A stretch of DNA of 46,420 nt, from assembly GCA_001314685.1 (NCBI GenBank), contig LJNT01000176.1, forward strand, positions 1 through 46,420, in the 5' to 3' direction. This stretch comes from Rhodobacteraceae bacterium HLUCCA09 (lineage in GTDB: Bacteria > Pseudomonadota > Alphaproteobacteria > Rhodobacterales > Rhodobacteraceae). Shown here piece by piece: positions 24,390 to 32,424 of this stretch (positions are counted from its first letter, which is position 1; the number at the start of each line of letters is the position of its first letter). A model generated the notes under the pieces. It did no database searches. It was not told where the DNA came from and saw nothing but the letters and a program-made list of their open reading frames with translations. The position numbers and the translations under genes are program-made.

Positions 24390-26768
24390 ATGAACGAGGC
24401 CCCGCGTCAGGGCTCGAGCGCGCGGCCGGGCGCCGGCGAGAGGCTGTTCGGTCGCGCCGTCCCCCGCCTCGAGGACGCGCCGCTGCTGACCGGCCGCGGA
24501 CGGTTCGTCGACGACGTGCAGCTTCCCGGCCTGCTGGCCGTCGCCTTCGTGCGCAGTCCCTTCGCCCATGCCCGCATCCGCGCCATCGACTGCGAGGGGG
24601 CGCGCGGCATGCCCGGCGTCGCGGCCATCCTGACGGCCGACGATCTTTCGCCGCTGCTCACCTCGGGCGTCGTCGCCGGCGCCATGCCCTCGGCCGCGAT
24701 CCGGCACGAAGTGTATCGGCCCGTCCTCGCGCGCGACGAGGTGGCCTATGCCGGCGAGGCGGTCGCCCTCGTCGTGGCCGTCACGCGCCACCAGGCGGAA
24801 GACGCCGCCGAGGCCGTGCTGGTCGATTACGAGCCGCTGCCGGCGGTCGCAGACGGCCGGGCGGCGCTCGCGCCGGCCGCCCCGGCCGTTCATGCGCGGC
24901 TGCCGGACAACCTGCTGGCAACCTTCGATTTCCACTACGGCGAGGTCGATGCCGCGTTCGAGTCGGCGGCGCATGTGGTGCGGGCCGAATTCGATCTGCA
25001 CCGCGGCGGGGGGCACTCGATGGAGGGGCGCGGGGTGGTCGCGGCGCCCGATCCGCTCGAGGATCGCCTGCGCGTCTGGAGCTCCACGCAGACCCCCCAC
25101 GCGCTGAAGGCCGCGCTCTGCACCCTGCTGGGGCGCGGCGAAGACGACATCTTCGTTTCGGTCCCCGATCTGGGCGGCGGCTTCGGGCCGAAGCTCGTCA
25201 CCTACCCCGAAGAGATCGCCGTGGCGGCCGTCGCGGCGCATCTCGCGCGCCCGCTGAAATGGATCGAGGACCGGCAGGAGCATTTCCTCGTCTCCACCCA
25301 GGAGCGCGACCAGCACTGGCGGATGGAGATGGCGCTGGAGGCGGATGGCCGCATCGCCGGCATAAGCGGCGCGCTGACCTACGACATCGGCGCCTACACG
25401 GCGCGCGGCCTGAACGTGCCCTATGCCTCGGGGATGATGCTGACGCTGCCCTACAACGTGCCGAGCTACCGGCTCGACATCGCGGTGGCGCTGACCAACA
25501 AGGCGCCGGCCACTCCGGTGCGCGGTGCGGGCCAGCCGCAGGCGACCTTCGTGATGGAGCGGTTGCTCGATCTGGCGGCGGCCGAGCTGGGCCTCGATCG
25601 GGCGGAGATCCGCGCGCGCAACCTCGTGCGGGCCGAGCAGATGCCCTGCCGCAAGCCGCTGAAGCTGCGGGGCGGCACCGACCTGGTGCTCGACAGCGGC
25701 GATTATCCGGCCACCCAGAGTGCGGCGCTGGAGCAGGCCGGGTGGGCCGGCTTTGCCGCCCGCAAGGACGAGGCGCGGGCCGAGGGCCGCGCCATCGGCC
25801 TGGGGCTGGCGAACTACGTCGAGGGCACCGGCCGCGGCCCCTACGAGACGGTGACGGTGCGCGTCACGCGGCAGGGGCGCATCCGCGTCAGCACCGGGGC
25901 CACGGCGATGGGGCAGGGCCTGCAGACGGCGATGATGCAGATCGTGGCCGACCACCTGGGCGCCGACCCGGCCAACATCGACATCCACCTGGGCGACACG
26001 GCCGAGCCCTACGGCTTTGGCGGGTTCAACAGCCGGCAGACGGTCGTCGCCGGCGCCTCGGCCGACGCGGCGGCGCGCGCGGTGCGGCACAAGGTGCTGT
26101 CGGTCGCCGCGCACAAGCTGGGGGTCGAGGCGCGGGCCCTCGACATCGCGGGCGATCTCGTGGTCGAGACGGGCGGCGGCAACCGCAGCCTGACGCTTGC
26201 CGAGGTCGCCGTCGCCGCCCAGGGGATCGCGGGGTTCCGGCTGCCGGGGATCGACACGCCGGGCCTGCAGGCGACCGAGCGGGTGGTGATCGACGACATG
26301 GCCTATTCCAACGGCTGCGCCGTGGCCGAGGTCGAGGTCGACCGCGCGACCGGCGGCGTCCGCGTGACGCGGCTCGCCTTCGCCCACGATTGCGGCGTCA
26401 TGGTCAACCCCGCCATGGTCGAGGGGCAGCTGATGGGCGGGATCGCCCTCGGCCTCGGCAACGCGCTGTTCGAGCGCATGGCCTACGACGAGGCCGGCCA
26501 GCCGCTGACCACCACCTACGCCGACTACCTGCTCGTCACCTCGGCCGAGATGCCCGAGGTTGCCGTCAGCCACACCGAGTCGCCCACCTACCTCAACGCC
26601 CTCGGTGTGAAGGGCGTGGGCGAGTCGGGCGTCATCCCGATGGCGGCCGCCATCGCCTCGGCGATCGACGACGCGCTCGACGACCTGGGCGTTCGGGTGC
26701 TGCACGCCCCGATCTCGCCGCAGGAGTTGCGCGCGGCGATCCGCGCGGCAGGGGGCGGGGCGCGATGA
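24390..26768 (+). CDS. Molybdopterin-binding large subunit, xanthine dehydrogenase family
   Basis: 792 aa catalytic subunit of a molybdenum hydroxylase. The hammerhead starts RAVPRLEDAPLLTGRGRFVD. The cofactor segments DLGGGFGPKLVTYPEE and the loop PATPVRGAGQPQATFVMERL are present, as is the catalytic glutamate in GVKGVGESG (about E745). The loop has GAGQPQ where many relatives have GAGRPE, so one active-site Arg position is Gln. No AYxCSFR, so not CO dehydrogenase. The ATG at 24390 has only a distant AAGGG; an upstream frame from 24246 looks non-coding. The stop overlaps the aldolase-family start (ATGA). FAD and FeS subunits follow in the same operon, giving a complete enzyme. Confidence 0.9.
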   Translation: MNEAPRQGSSARPGAGERLFGRAVPRLEDAPLLTGRGRFVDDVQLPGLLAVAFVRSPFAHARIRAIDCEGARGMPGVAAILTADDLSPLLTSGVVAGAMPSAAIRHEVYRPVLARDEVAYAGEAVALVVAVTRHQAEDAAEAVLVDYEPLPAVADGRAALAPAAPAVHARLPDNLLATFDFHYGEVDAAFESAAHVVRAEFDLHRGGGHSMEGRGVVAAPDPLEDRLRVWSSTQTPHALKAALCTLLGRGEDDIFVSVPDLGGGFGPKLVTYPEEIAVAAVAAHLARPLKWIEDRQEHFLVSTQERDQHWRMEMALEADGRIAGISGALTYDIGAYTARGLNVPYASGMMLTLPYNVPSYRLDIAVALTNKAPATPVRGAGQPQATFVMERLLDLAAAELGLDRAEIRARNLVRAEQMPCRKPLKLRGGTDLVLDSGDYPATQSAALEQAGWAGFAARKDEARAEGRAIGLGLANYVEGTGRGPYETVTVRVTRQGRIRVSTGATAMGQGLQTAMMQIVADHLGADPANIDIHLGDTAEPYGFGGFNSRQTVVAGASADAAARAVRHKVLSVAAHKLGVEARALDIAGDLVVETGGGNRSLTLAEVAVAAQGIAGFRLPGIDTPGLQATERVVIDDMAYSNGCAVAEVEVDRATGGVRVTRLAFAHDCGVMVNPAMVEGQLMGGIALGLGNALFERMAYDEAGQPLTTTYADYLLVTSAEMPEVAVSHTESPTYLNALGVKGVGESGVIPMAAAIASAIDDALDDLGVRVLHAPISPQELRAAIRAAGGGAR

Positions 26769-27481
26769 GCGGCAGCCCCGCCCCCGATCTCGTGACGGCG
26801 AGCCGCATCCTCGTGGCGCAGGGCGTGCTCGACGCCTTCGGCCATGTCAGCCTGCGCGATCCGGGCGACCCGTCGCGGTTCTGGCTGTCGACGGCGCGGC
26901 CCCCCTCTGCCGTGACGGAAGACGACTTTCTTCGCTTCGACCTCTCGGCCGAGCCGGTCGAGGCGACCGACGCGCCGCTCTTTTCCGAGGGTGTGCTGCA
27001 CGCGGCGATCTACGCCGCGCGGCCCGAGGCGATGGCCGTGGTCCACCATCACGCGCCGGCGCTGATGCCCTTCTGCATCGGGGCGGGGCGGCTCTACCCG
27101 GTCACGCAGACCGGCGGCTTCATGGGCGGGCCGGTGCCGGTCTGGGACAGCGCCGACGCGTTCGGCGCCACCAACATGCTGGTCACGACGATGGAACAGG
27201 CCCGCGCGCTCGCCGCCGCGCTGGGCGATCGGCCGCTCGTGCTGATGCGGGGGCATGGCGCCACCCTCGCCGCAGGCAATCTGCGCGAGTTGGTCTTCAT
27301 GGCGGTCTACAGCGCGCGGGAGGCCGAGCTTTTTCTGCGCGCCGCCGCCTTTGCGCCGCCTGTCCCGCTCTCGGCGGGCGAGCTCGCGCTGACCCGCCGG
27401 CTGGCGCGGCCGGCCATCGACCGCGGATGGGAGCACTGGGTCGCCACGCTGCCCGCCGACGCCAAGGGAGACAGCCGATGA
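26765..27481 (+). CDS. Class II aldolase/adducin family protein inside the molybdenum hydroxylase operon
   Basis: 238 aa paralogue of the protein at 11760. The metal and catalytic residues E75 (SEGVLHA), H94 and H96 (VHHHAPALMPF) and H164 (MRGHG) are intact. It is coupled by four-base overlaps both to the preceding large subunit and to the following FAD subunit, so it is translated as part of the hydroxylase operon. Members of this family include hydroxypyridine and dihydroxyphthalate dicarboxylate decarboxylases; acting on the ring just hydroxylated by the neighbouring enzyme would explain the gene order. An ordinary sugar-phosphate aldolase is unlikely here, as no sugar genes are present. 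Confidence 0.86.
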   Translation: MSGSPAPDLVTASRILVAQGVLDAFGHVSLRDPGDPSRFWLSTARPPSAVTEDDFLRFDLSAEPVEATDAPLFSEGVLHAAIYAARPEAMAVVHHHAPALMPFCIGAGRLYPVTQTGGFMGGPVPVWDSADAFGATNMLVTTMEQARALAAALGDRPLVLMRGHGATLAAGNLRELVFMAVYSAREAELFLRAAAFAPPVPLSAGELALTRRLARPAIDRGWEHWVATLPADAKGDSR

Positions 27482-28365
27482 AAGCACCGCCCTTCACCCT
27501 GCACCGCCCCGCCACCGTCGACGAGGCGGTGGCCCTGCTCGCCGATCTCGCCGACGAGGGCGCGCTGGTGCTCGCGGGCGGGCAGAGCCTCGTGCCGATG
27601 ATGGCGCTGCGGCTCGCCTACCCGCCCGACCTGATCGACATCAACGGCATCGCCGGTCTCGACCGGATCGAGGTGTCGGGCGACCATCTCGTCATCGGCG
27701 CGCTCGCTCGCCACCACGATTTCCGGCGGCCCGTCGCGCCGGGGCCGTTCGGCGCGCTGCTCGCGCATATTTCCGGCGAGATCGCGCATTACCCCATCCG
27801 CACGCGCGGCACCTTCTGCGGCAGCCTCGCCCATGCCGACCCCGCCTCCGAATGGTGCCTGACGGCGGCGACGCTCGGGGCCGAGATGGTGCTTCAGTCG
27901 CAGGCGGGCCGGCGCGCGGTGCCCGTGGCGGAGTGGTTCGAGGGCGCGATGGCCACGGTACGCGAGCCCGAGGAGCTGCTCGTCGAGGTGCGCCTGTCCC
28001 GCCCGGCCGAGGATGCGGTCTGGGGCTTTTACGAGTTCAACCGGCGCGCGGGCGATTTCGCCATCGGCGCGGCGCTGGCGGGCTACCGGCTGGAGGGCGG
28101 CGCGATGCGCGACGTGCGCATCGGCGTCGGCGCCGTCGAAGAGGTGCCGCGCCGCCTGGAAGAGGTGGAGGCCGCGCTCGAAGGAGAGGCGCCGGGCCCG
28201 GAGGCGTTCCGCACGGCGGCCGAGATCGCCGCCCGTGCGGTCGAACCGCTGGAGGATTTCGCCACGCCCGCGGACTACCGGCGCGACCTCGCCGTTACGG
28301 TGATCGAGCGGGCGCTTCTCGAGGCAGGAGCGGACCGGCCCGATCAGAGAGGGATGGCGGCATGA
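27478..28365 (+). CDS. Molybdenum hydroxylase FAD-binding (medium) subunit
   Basis: 295 aa, CoxM/XdhB-type subunit that carries electrons between the 2Fe-2S subunit and the acceptor. The two FAD-binding motifs are AGGQSL (residues 33-38) and TRGTFCGSLAHADPASE (about 109-125). The second usually reads TIGG; the Cys and Arg variations are modest. Coupled by overlap to the aldolase-family gene upstream and to the 2Fe-2S gene downstream. Together with 24390 and 28362 it gives a full L-M-S enzyme, interrupted only by the aldolase-family gene. Confidence 0.92.
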   Translation: MKAPPFTLHRPATVDEAVALLADLADEGALVLAGGQSLVPMMALRLAYPPDLIDINGIAGLDRIEVSGDHLVIGALARHHDFRRPVAPGPFGALLAHISGEIAHYPIRTRGTFCGSLAHADPASEWCLTAATLGAEMVLQSQAGRRAVPVAEWFEGAMATVREPEELLVEVRLSRPAEDAVWGFYEFNRRAGDFAIGAALAGYRLEGGAMRDVRIGVGAVEEVPRRLEEVEAALEGEAPGPEAFRTAAEIAARAVEPLEDFATPADYRRDLAVTVIERALLEAGADRPDQRGMAA

Positions 28366-28844
28366 GCAGGGAAACGTTTCGACTGACCGTGAACGGCGCG
28401 TCCTACGAGGTGACGGCCCCCGACCGAAAGACGCTGGGCGACGCCCTGCGCGAGGATTGCGGGCTGACGGGCACGCATCTGGGTTGCGAGCATGGCGTCT
28501 GCGGCACTTGCACGGTCATAGTCGACGGCCGGCCCGTGCGGTCGTGCCTGATGTTCGCCCGCCAGGCCGAGGGCGCGCAGGTCCGCACGGTCGAGGGGCT
28601 GGCGAAAGGCGACACGCTGCACCCGCTGCAGCAGGCCTTCATCGACGCCCATGCCCTGCAATGCGGCTTCTGCACGCCGGGCTTCCTGATGCTGATCGTC
28701 GGCGCGCTCGAGCAGGACCCCGACATGACGGAGGAAGATCTCGCCCACGTGTTGTCGTCGAACCTCTGCCGCTGCACCGGCTATGCCTCTATCGCGCGGG
28801 CGGCGCTGGCGGCCTACCCGCGCCCGGCCCCGGCGGCGGAATGA
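28362..28844 (+). CDS. Molybdenum hydroxylase 2Fe-2S (small) subunit
   Basis: 160 aa, CoxS type. Ferredoxin-like cluster cysteines C42, C47, C50 and C62, and the second cluster C101, C104, C136 and C138 (CGFC and CRCTGY) are all present. It transfers electrons from the molybdenum centre to FAD. The start overlaps the FAD-subunit stop. The next gene, a deacetylase-like hydrolase, begins 11 bases after its stop, so the operon continues. Confidence 0.95.
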   Translation: MSRETFRLTVNGASYEVTAPDRKTLGDALREDCGLTGTHLGCEHGVCGTCTVIVDGRPVRSCLMFARQAEGAQVRTVEGLAKGDTLHPLQQAFIDAHALQCGFCTPGFLMLIVGALEQDPDMTEEDLAHVLSSNLCRCTGYASIARAALAAYPRPAPAAE

Positions 28845-28854
28845 GGGCAGCGCC

Positions 28855-29739
28855 ATGTCCCTGATGCGCCTGCGCGACCACGGCCGCTACGACTACGTGC
28901 CCCTGCCCGAGCGGGCACAATTCGAGTGGCCGGGCGGTAAGCGCCTGGCCTTCTACGTCTGCAACAACATCGAGGTGTTCAGCTTCGGCGAGGGGATCGG
29001 CAGCGACAGCGCCATCGTCGGGGCGCCGCAGACCAGCCGTAACTACGCCTGGCGCGACTACGGCAACCGCGTGGGCCAGTGGTATGTCTTCGACCTGCTC
29101 GACGATCTGGGCCTGCCCGCCGCGGGCAACGTCAACGCGCTGGTGTTCGAGCGCTGCCCGCAACTTGCCGAGCGGATGGTCGCGCGCGGCGACGAGTTCG
29201 TGGGCCACGGGCGCACCAACGCCGAGCGGCAGGACGTGCTGGACGAGGACGAGGAGCGCGCCCTCATCGCTGAGTCGCGCGAGGCGATCCGCGCCCATAC
29301 CGGCACGGCGCCGCGGGGCTGGATGGGGCCGTGGCTGGCCCACTCCGATGTGACGCTCGATCTGCTGCGCGAGGCCGGGTTCGACTACGTGATGGACTGG
29401 CCGGCCGACGATCAGCCCTTTCAGATGCGCACGCGCAGCGGGCCGATCCTGTCGGTGCCCTACACGATCGAAGTCAACGACAGCCCCGTCATGGCCTTCC
29501 GCCAGCAGGCGCATACCGATTTCGAGCAGATGATCGTCGACCAGTTCGACGAGATGCTGGAGCAGTCCGAGAAGTATCCGCTGGTCTGCTCGGTCGTGCT
29601 CCATTCCTTCGTGATCGGGCAGCCCTACCGCCTGCGCGGCCTGCGCCGCGCGCTGCGGCACGTCCTCGCCCATGCCGGCGACGTCTGGATCACGACGCCG
29701 GGCGAGATCGCCCGGCACTACCGGGCGCTTCAGGGGTGA
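28855..29739 (+). CDS. Polysaccharide-deacetylase-fold hydrolase, PuuE/cyclic-imide-hydrolase-like
   Basis: 294 aa, NodB-fold. It lacks a signal peptide. The canonical metal motif TFDD is replaced by YVCNNIEVFSFGEG, and the H-x-x-x-H motif is replaced by GHGRTNAERQ, so it is not a chitin or peptidoglycan deacetylase. The same pattern is seen in the allantoinase PuuE branch, which opens cyclic amides or imides. GWMGPWLAHSDVTLDLLREA is a further segment of that branch. The ATG follows GAGGGCAG. It ends the block 5 operon, after a complete molybdenum hydroxylase and a putative decarboxylase, where hydrolysis of a nitrogen ring would fit. That role is inference. Confidence 0.82.
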   Translation: MSLMRLRDHGRYDYVPLPERAQFEWPGGKRLAFYVCNNIEVFSFGEGIGSDSAIVGAPQTSRNYAWRDYGNRVGQWYVFDLLDDLGLPAAGNVNALVFERCPQLAERMVARGDEFVGHGRTNAERQDVLDEDEERALIAESREAIRAHTGTAPRGWMGPWLAHSDVTLDLLREAGFDYVMDWPADDQPFQMRTRSGPILSVPYTIEVNDSPVMAFRQQAHTDFEQMIVDQFDEMLEQSEKYPLVCSVVLHSFVIGQPYRLRGLRRALRHVLAHAGDVWITTPGEIARHYRALQG

Positions 29740-29829
29740 GCGGGTCGCCCCCGGCCCTTTCCCCGCCGGCGGGATGGCGCGGGCACGGCCAGATGGTGAA
29801 CGGCCGCGCCACAGAGCGGCCGCGGGGGC

Positions 29830-29869
29830 TTGACGAACAAAAAGAAGACGTATTTCATTTTTGGAACAG
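29830..29869 (+). promoter_or_regulatory. Promoter P1 with operator-like motif
   Basis: TTGACG (29830-29835), 17-base spacer, TTTCAT (29853-29858), then TTTTTGGAAC (29858-29867) and CAG. The arrangement is almost repeated at 34860: the -35 is identical, the spacer matches at 12 of 17 positions, and the CAG ends only one base out of register. It drives the block 6 operon. The motif overlaps the expected start of transcription, which suits a repressor. Confidence 0.6.
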
Positions 29870-29915
29870 TCTCGGCGGTCAGCACCGCCGGCGGGGGAAT
29901 GCGGGAGCCGCAGCG

Positions 29916-29984
29916 ATGACACGGACACAGCGAAGCAGCCTTGCGGGCCGCGCGCCGTCCCGACCCCGGCGGCCGACGGCATGA
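29916..29984 (+). CDS. Possible 22-residue leader peptide coupled to the FAD subunit
   Basis: ATG 29916 with GGGAG eight bases upstream opens a 22-codon frame (MTRTQRSSLAGRAPSRPRRP, then T-A). Its TGA at 29982-29984 overlaps the ATG of the FAD subunit at 29981. The FAD subunit has no ribosome site of its own, so translation through this short frame could deliver ribosomes to it. The peptide is Arg/Ser/Pro-rich and resembles nothing known. Small and unproven. Confidence 0.35.
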   Translation: MTRTQRSSLAGRAPSRPRRPTA

Positions 29985-30856
29985 AGCTGCCTGCCTTCGA
30001 TTACGCCTGCCCCCGGACGCTGGAGGAGGCGACGGCGCTGCTCGCCGAGGCCTGTGGCGACGCCAAGGTGATCGCGGGCGGGCAGAGCCTCTTGCCCTTC
30101 ATGGCCTTCCGCCTCGCCGCGCCGGGCCTGCTGGTCGACCTGCGCAAGATCGCCGGCCTGACAGGCATCGAGGTGGGCGACGAGGAGATACGCCTCGGCG
30201 CCATGGTGCGCTGGCGCGACATCCTCGACAGCGCCGCCCTCGCCCACGCGCTGCCCCTTCTGCCGGCCGCCATCGGCCATGTCGCCCATTACCAGATCCG
30301 CAACCGCGGCACGCTGGGCGGCAGCCTCGCCCATGCCGACCCGGCCTCGGAATTTCCCTGCATCGCCGTGCTCTGCGGGGCCTCGGTCGACGTCGTCGGG
30401 GCCGGGGGGCGCCGCACCCTCCCGGCCGGGGATCTGATCGCGGGCCCGATGGAAACCACGCTGGGGGACGACGAGATCATCGTCGCCGTTCGCTTTCCGC
30501 GCTGGCCCGAGGGGCGCCGCTGGGCCTTCGACGAGTTCGCCCTGCGCCACGGCGACCTCGCCATCGCCGCCGTCGCCGCCTGCTACGACATGGACGGCCC
30601 GCACATCGCGAACGCCCGAGTCGCGGTCATGGGCGCGACCGACACACCGCAGCGCGTGCCCGAGGCCGAGGATGCGCTGAACGGGCGCGCGCCCGGTGAC
30701 GATACGTTCGGCACGGCCGCCGAGGCGGCCTCGGCCGCGATCGAGCCCACCGAAGACCTGCACGCCGGGGCGGCCTACCGCCGCGCGCTCGTCGGCACGC
30801 TCTTGCGGCGCGGGCTGCGGGCGTCGTGCACGCGCCAGAGGGAGGCCGCGGAATGA
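29981..30856 (+). CDS. Molybdenum hydroxylase FAD-binding (medium) subunit, second copy
   Basis: 291 aa CoxM/XdhB-type protein with FAD motifs AGGQSL (32-37) and NRGTLGGSLAHADPASE (about 108-124), closer to consensus than the copy at 27478. First gene of block 6 after promoter P1. The ATG has no clear Shine-Dalgarno but overlaps the stop of a possible 22-codon leader. The stop overlaps the 2Fe-2S gene by four bases. Works with the large subunit at 32425 and perhaps also with the orphan large subunit at 9297. Confidence 0.9.
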   Translation: MKLPAFDYACPRTLEEATALLAEACGDAKVIAGGQSLLPFMAFRLAAPGLLVDLRKIAGLTGIEVGDEEIRLGAMVRWRDILDSAALAHALPLLPAAIGHVAHYQIRNRGTLGGSLAHADPASEFPCIAVLCGASVDVVGAGGRRTLPAGDLIAGPMETTLGDDEIIVAVRFPRWPEGRRWAFDEFALRHGDLAIAAVAACYDMDGPHIANARVAVMGATDTPQRVPEAEDALNGRAPGDDTFGTAAEAASAAIEPTEDLHAGAAYRRALVGTLLRRGLRASCTRQREAAE

Positions 30857-31335
30857 AGATCGCGCTCACCGTCAACGGGCGCCCCGCCGCGCTCGACGTC
30901 GCGCCCCGCACGACGCTGGCCGATTGCCTGCGCCATGCGCTCGGGCTGACCGGCACGCATCTGGCCTGCGAGCACGGGGTCTGCGGCGCCTGCACGATCA
31001 TCGTCGACGGCGCGGCGGTGCGCGGCTGCCTGACGCTCGCCGTGCAGGCCGACGGGGCAGAGGTGACCACGGTCGAGGGGCTGGCCGGCGACGGCGACCT
31101 GACGCCGCTTCAGGAGGCGTTCCGCCGCCATCACGCGCTGCAATGCGGCTTCTGCACCGCCGGCATCCTGACCACGCTCCATGCCCTGCTGAGCGAGAAC
31201 CCCGACGTCGAGGCCGACGAGATCCGCGAGGTGCTGAGCGGCAACATCTGCCGCTGCACCGGATACATCCCGATCGTGGAGGCCGCGCTGGAAGCGCGCG
31301 CCGCCTATCGCCGGGCGAGCGACCCGGCACCCTGA
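30853..31335 (+). CDS. Molybdenum hydroxylase 2Fe-2S (small) subunit, second copy
   Basis: 160 aa, CoxS type, with cluster cysteines C39, C44, C47, C59 and C98, C101, C133, C135 all present ([22 protein letters not shown]). It is translated from an ATGA overlap with the FAD-subunit gene. It is clearly related to the copy at 28362 (same length, shared GLTGTHL and CEHGVCG) but is distinct in sequence, so these are two separate enzymes and not a recent duplication. Confidence 0.95.
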   Translation: MKIALTVNGRPAALDVAPRTTLADCLRHALGLTGTHLACEHGVCGACTIIVDGAAVRGCLTLAVQADGAEVTTVEGLAGDGDLTPLQEAFRRHHALQCGFCTAGILTTLHALLSENPDVEADEIREVLSGNICRCTGYIPIVEAALEARAAYRRASDPAP

Positions 31336-31406
31336 CCCGCGGCCCGAGCCGCGCACCGTCCGGCGTCACGAGGCGCAGGCACCGAACGACAGACCGAGGA
31401 CGCACG

Positions 31407-32393
31407 ATGAAGAAGATCGAACTGACCCTTGCCTGCGGCGACTACGAGATCGTGCGCCCCCTCAAGGAAGGCATCGTGCGGCCCGACGGGATCGACCTGG
31501 TCGTGCTCACGGGCATGGATTCCACCACCCGCCACTGGCGCTTCCTGCGCAACGGCGATTTCGACATGTCCGAGACCTCGGCCTCGTCCTACGTCGTGGC
31601 GCGCGACTACGGCTACCCGATCACCGCGCTGCCGGTTTTCCTGCACCGGCGGTTCCGGCACGGTTTCGTCTACGTCAACACGTCGAAGGGGATCGAGACG
31701 CCGACCGACCTGGTCGGGCGCAAGGTGGGCATCAAGTCGTTCCTCGTCACCGCCGGCCACTGGATGCGCGGCATCCTCGAACACGAATACGGCGTGCCGC
31801 ACAAGTCGATCGACTGGTATGCCGAACTCGACGAAGACGTGGATTTCGAGCCGCCCGCCGACCTCAAGCTGACACGCTTGCCCGACGACAAGTCCGTCGA
31901 GCGGATGCTGGCCGAGGGCGAGCTCGACGCGGTGATCCATTCCAGCCTGATCAAGCCGATCCTCGAGAAGGATCCGCGCGTCGCCCGGCTGTTTCCCGAC
32001 TACAAGGCGGAGGAGCAGCGATACTACGCCAAGACGGGGATCTTTCCGATCATGCACGTGCTCGGCCTGCGCAACGAGGTGGTCGAGAAATACCCCTGGG
32101 TGCCGGTCAACATGTTCAAGGCCTTCGACGAAGCCAGGAAGATCGCGATGAAGCGGATGGAGAATCCCCGCATCGTGCCGCTTGCATGGTACCGCGAGGC
32201 ATGGGAGGAGCAGGAAGCGATCCTCGGCCCCGACCCGTGGGAATACGGGCTGACCGAGCGCAACCGCCACACCCTCGAGACGCTGGCGGGCTACTCCTAC
32301 GAGCAGGGCCTCATCCGCAAGCCAGCCAGCCTCGACGAACTGTTCGTCGAGGTCTCGCAGGGCCGCAAGCGCGGCGACGAGTTCCGCATCTGA
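31407..32393 (+). CDS. 4,5-dihydroxyphthalate decarboxylase-like protein
   Basis: 328 aa. The sequence follows the 4,5-dihydroxyphthalate decarboxylase (Pht5) pattern closely: LTLACGDYEIVRPLKEG, FDMSETSASSYVVARDYGYP, ALPVFLHRRFRHGFVYVNT, LAEGELDAVIHSS, YYAKTGIFPIMHV and WEYGLTERNRHTLETLAGY. The fold is that of periplasmic-binding proteins, but there is no signal peptide, so it is cytoplasmic and best read as an enzyme. The ATG follows CCGAGGA. It stands between the FeS and large-subunit genes of the block 6 hydroxylase. Decarboxylation of a hydroxylated aromatic acid is likely; the actual substrate is unknown. Confidence 0.85.
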   Translation: MKKIELTLACGDYEIVRPLKEGIVRPDGIDLVVLTGMDSTTRHWRFLRNGDFDMSETSASSYVVARDYGYPITALPVFLHRRFRHGFVYVNTSKGIETPTDLVGRKVGIKSFLVTAGHWMRGILEHEYGVPHKSIDWYAELDEDVDFEPPADLKLTRLPDDKSVERMLAEGELDAVIHSSLIKPILEKDPRVARLFPDYKAEEQRYYAKTGIFPIMHVLGLRNEVVEKYPWVPVNMFKAFDEARKIAMKRMENPRIVPLAWYREAWEEQEAILGPDPWEYGLTERNRHTLETLAGYSYEQGLIRKPASLDELFVEVSQGRKRGDEFRI

Positions 32394-32424
32394 GCGACCG
32401 GCCGAACACGAGGAGCGACCGCGC

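Noticed and set aside
24102-26705. 867-codon minus-strand frame opposite the block 5 large subunit
   Set aside because: Same shadow effect; the plus-strand molybdopterin subunit is complete with catalytic motifs.
31407-32393. Periplasmic substrate-binding protein of an ABC transporter
   Set aside because: No signal peptide and no permease or ATPase gene nearby; the sequence follows the dihydroxyphthalate decarboxylase pattern.
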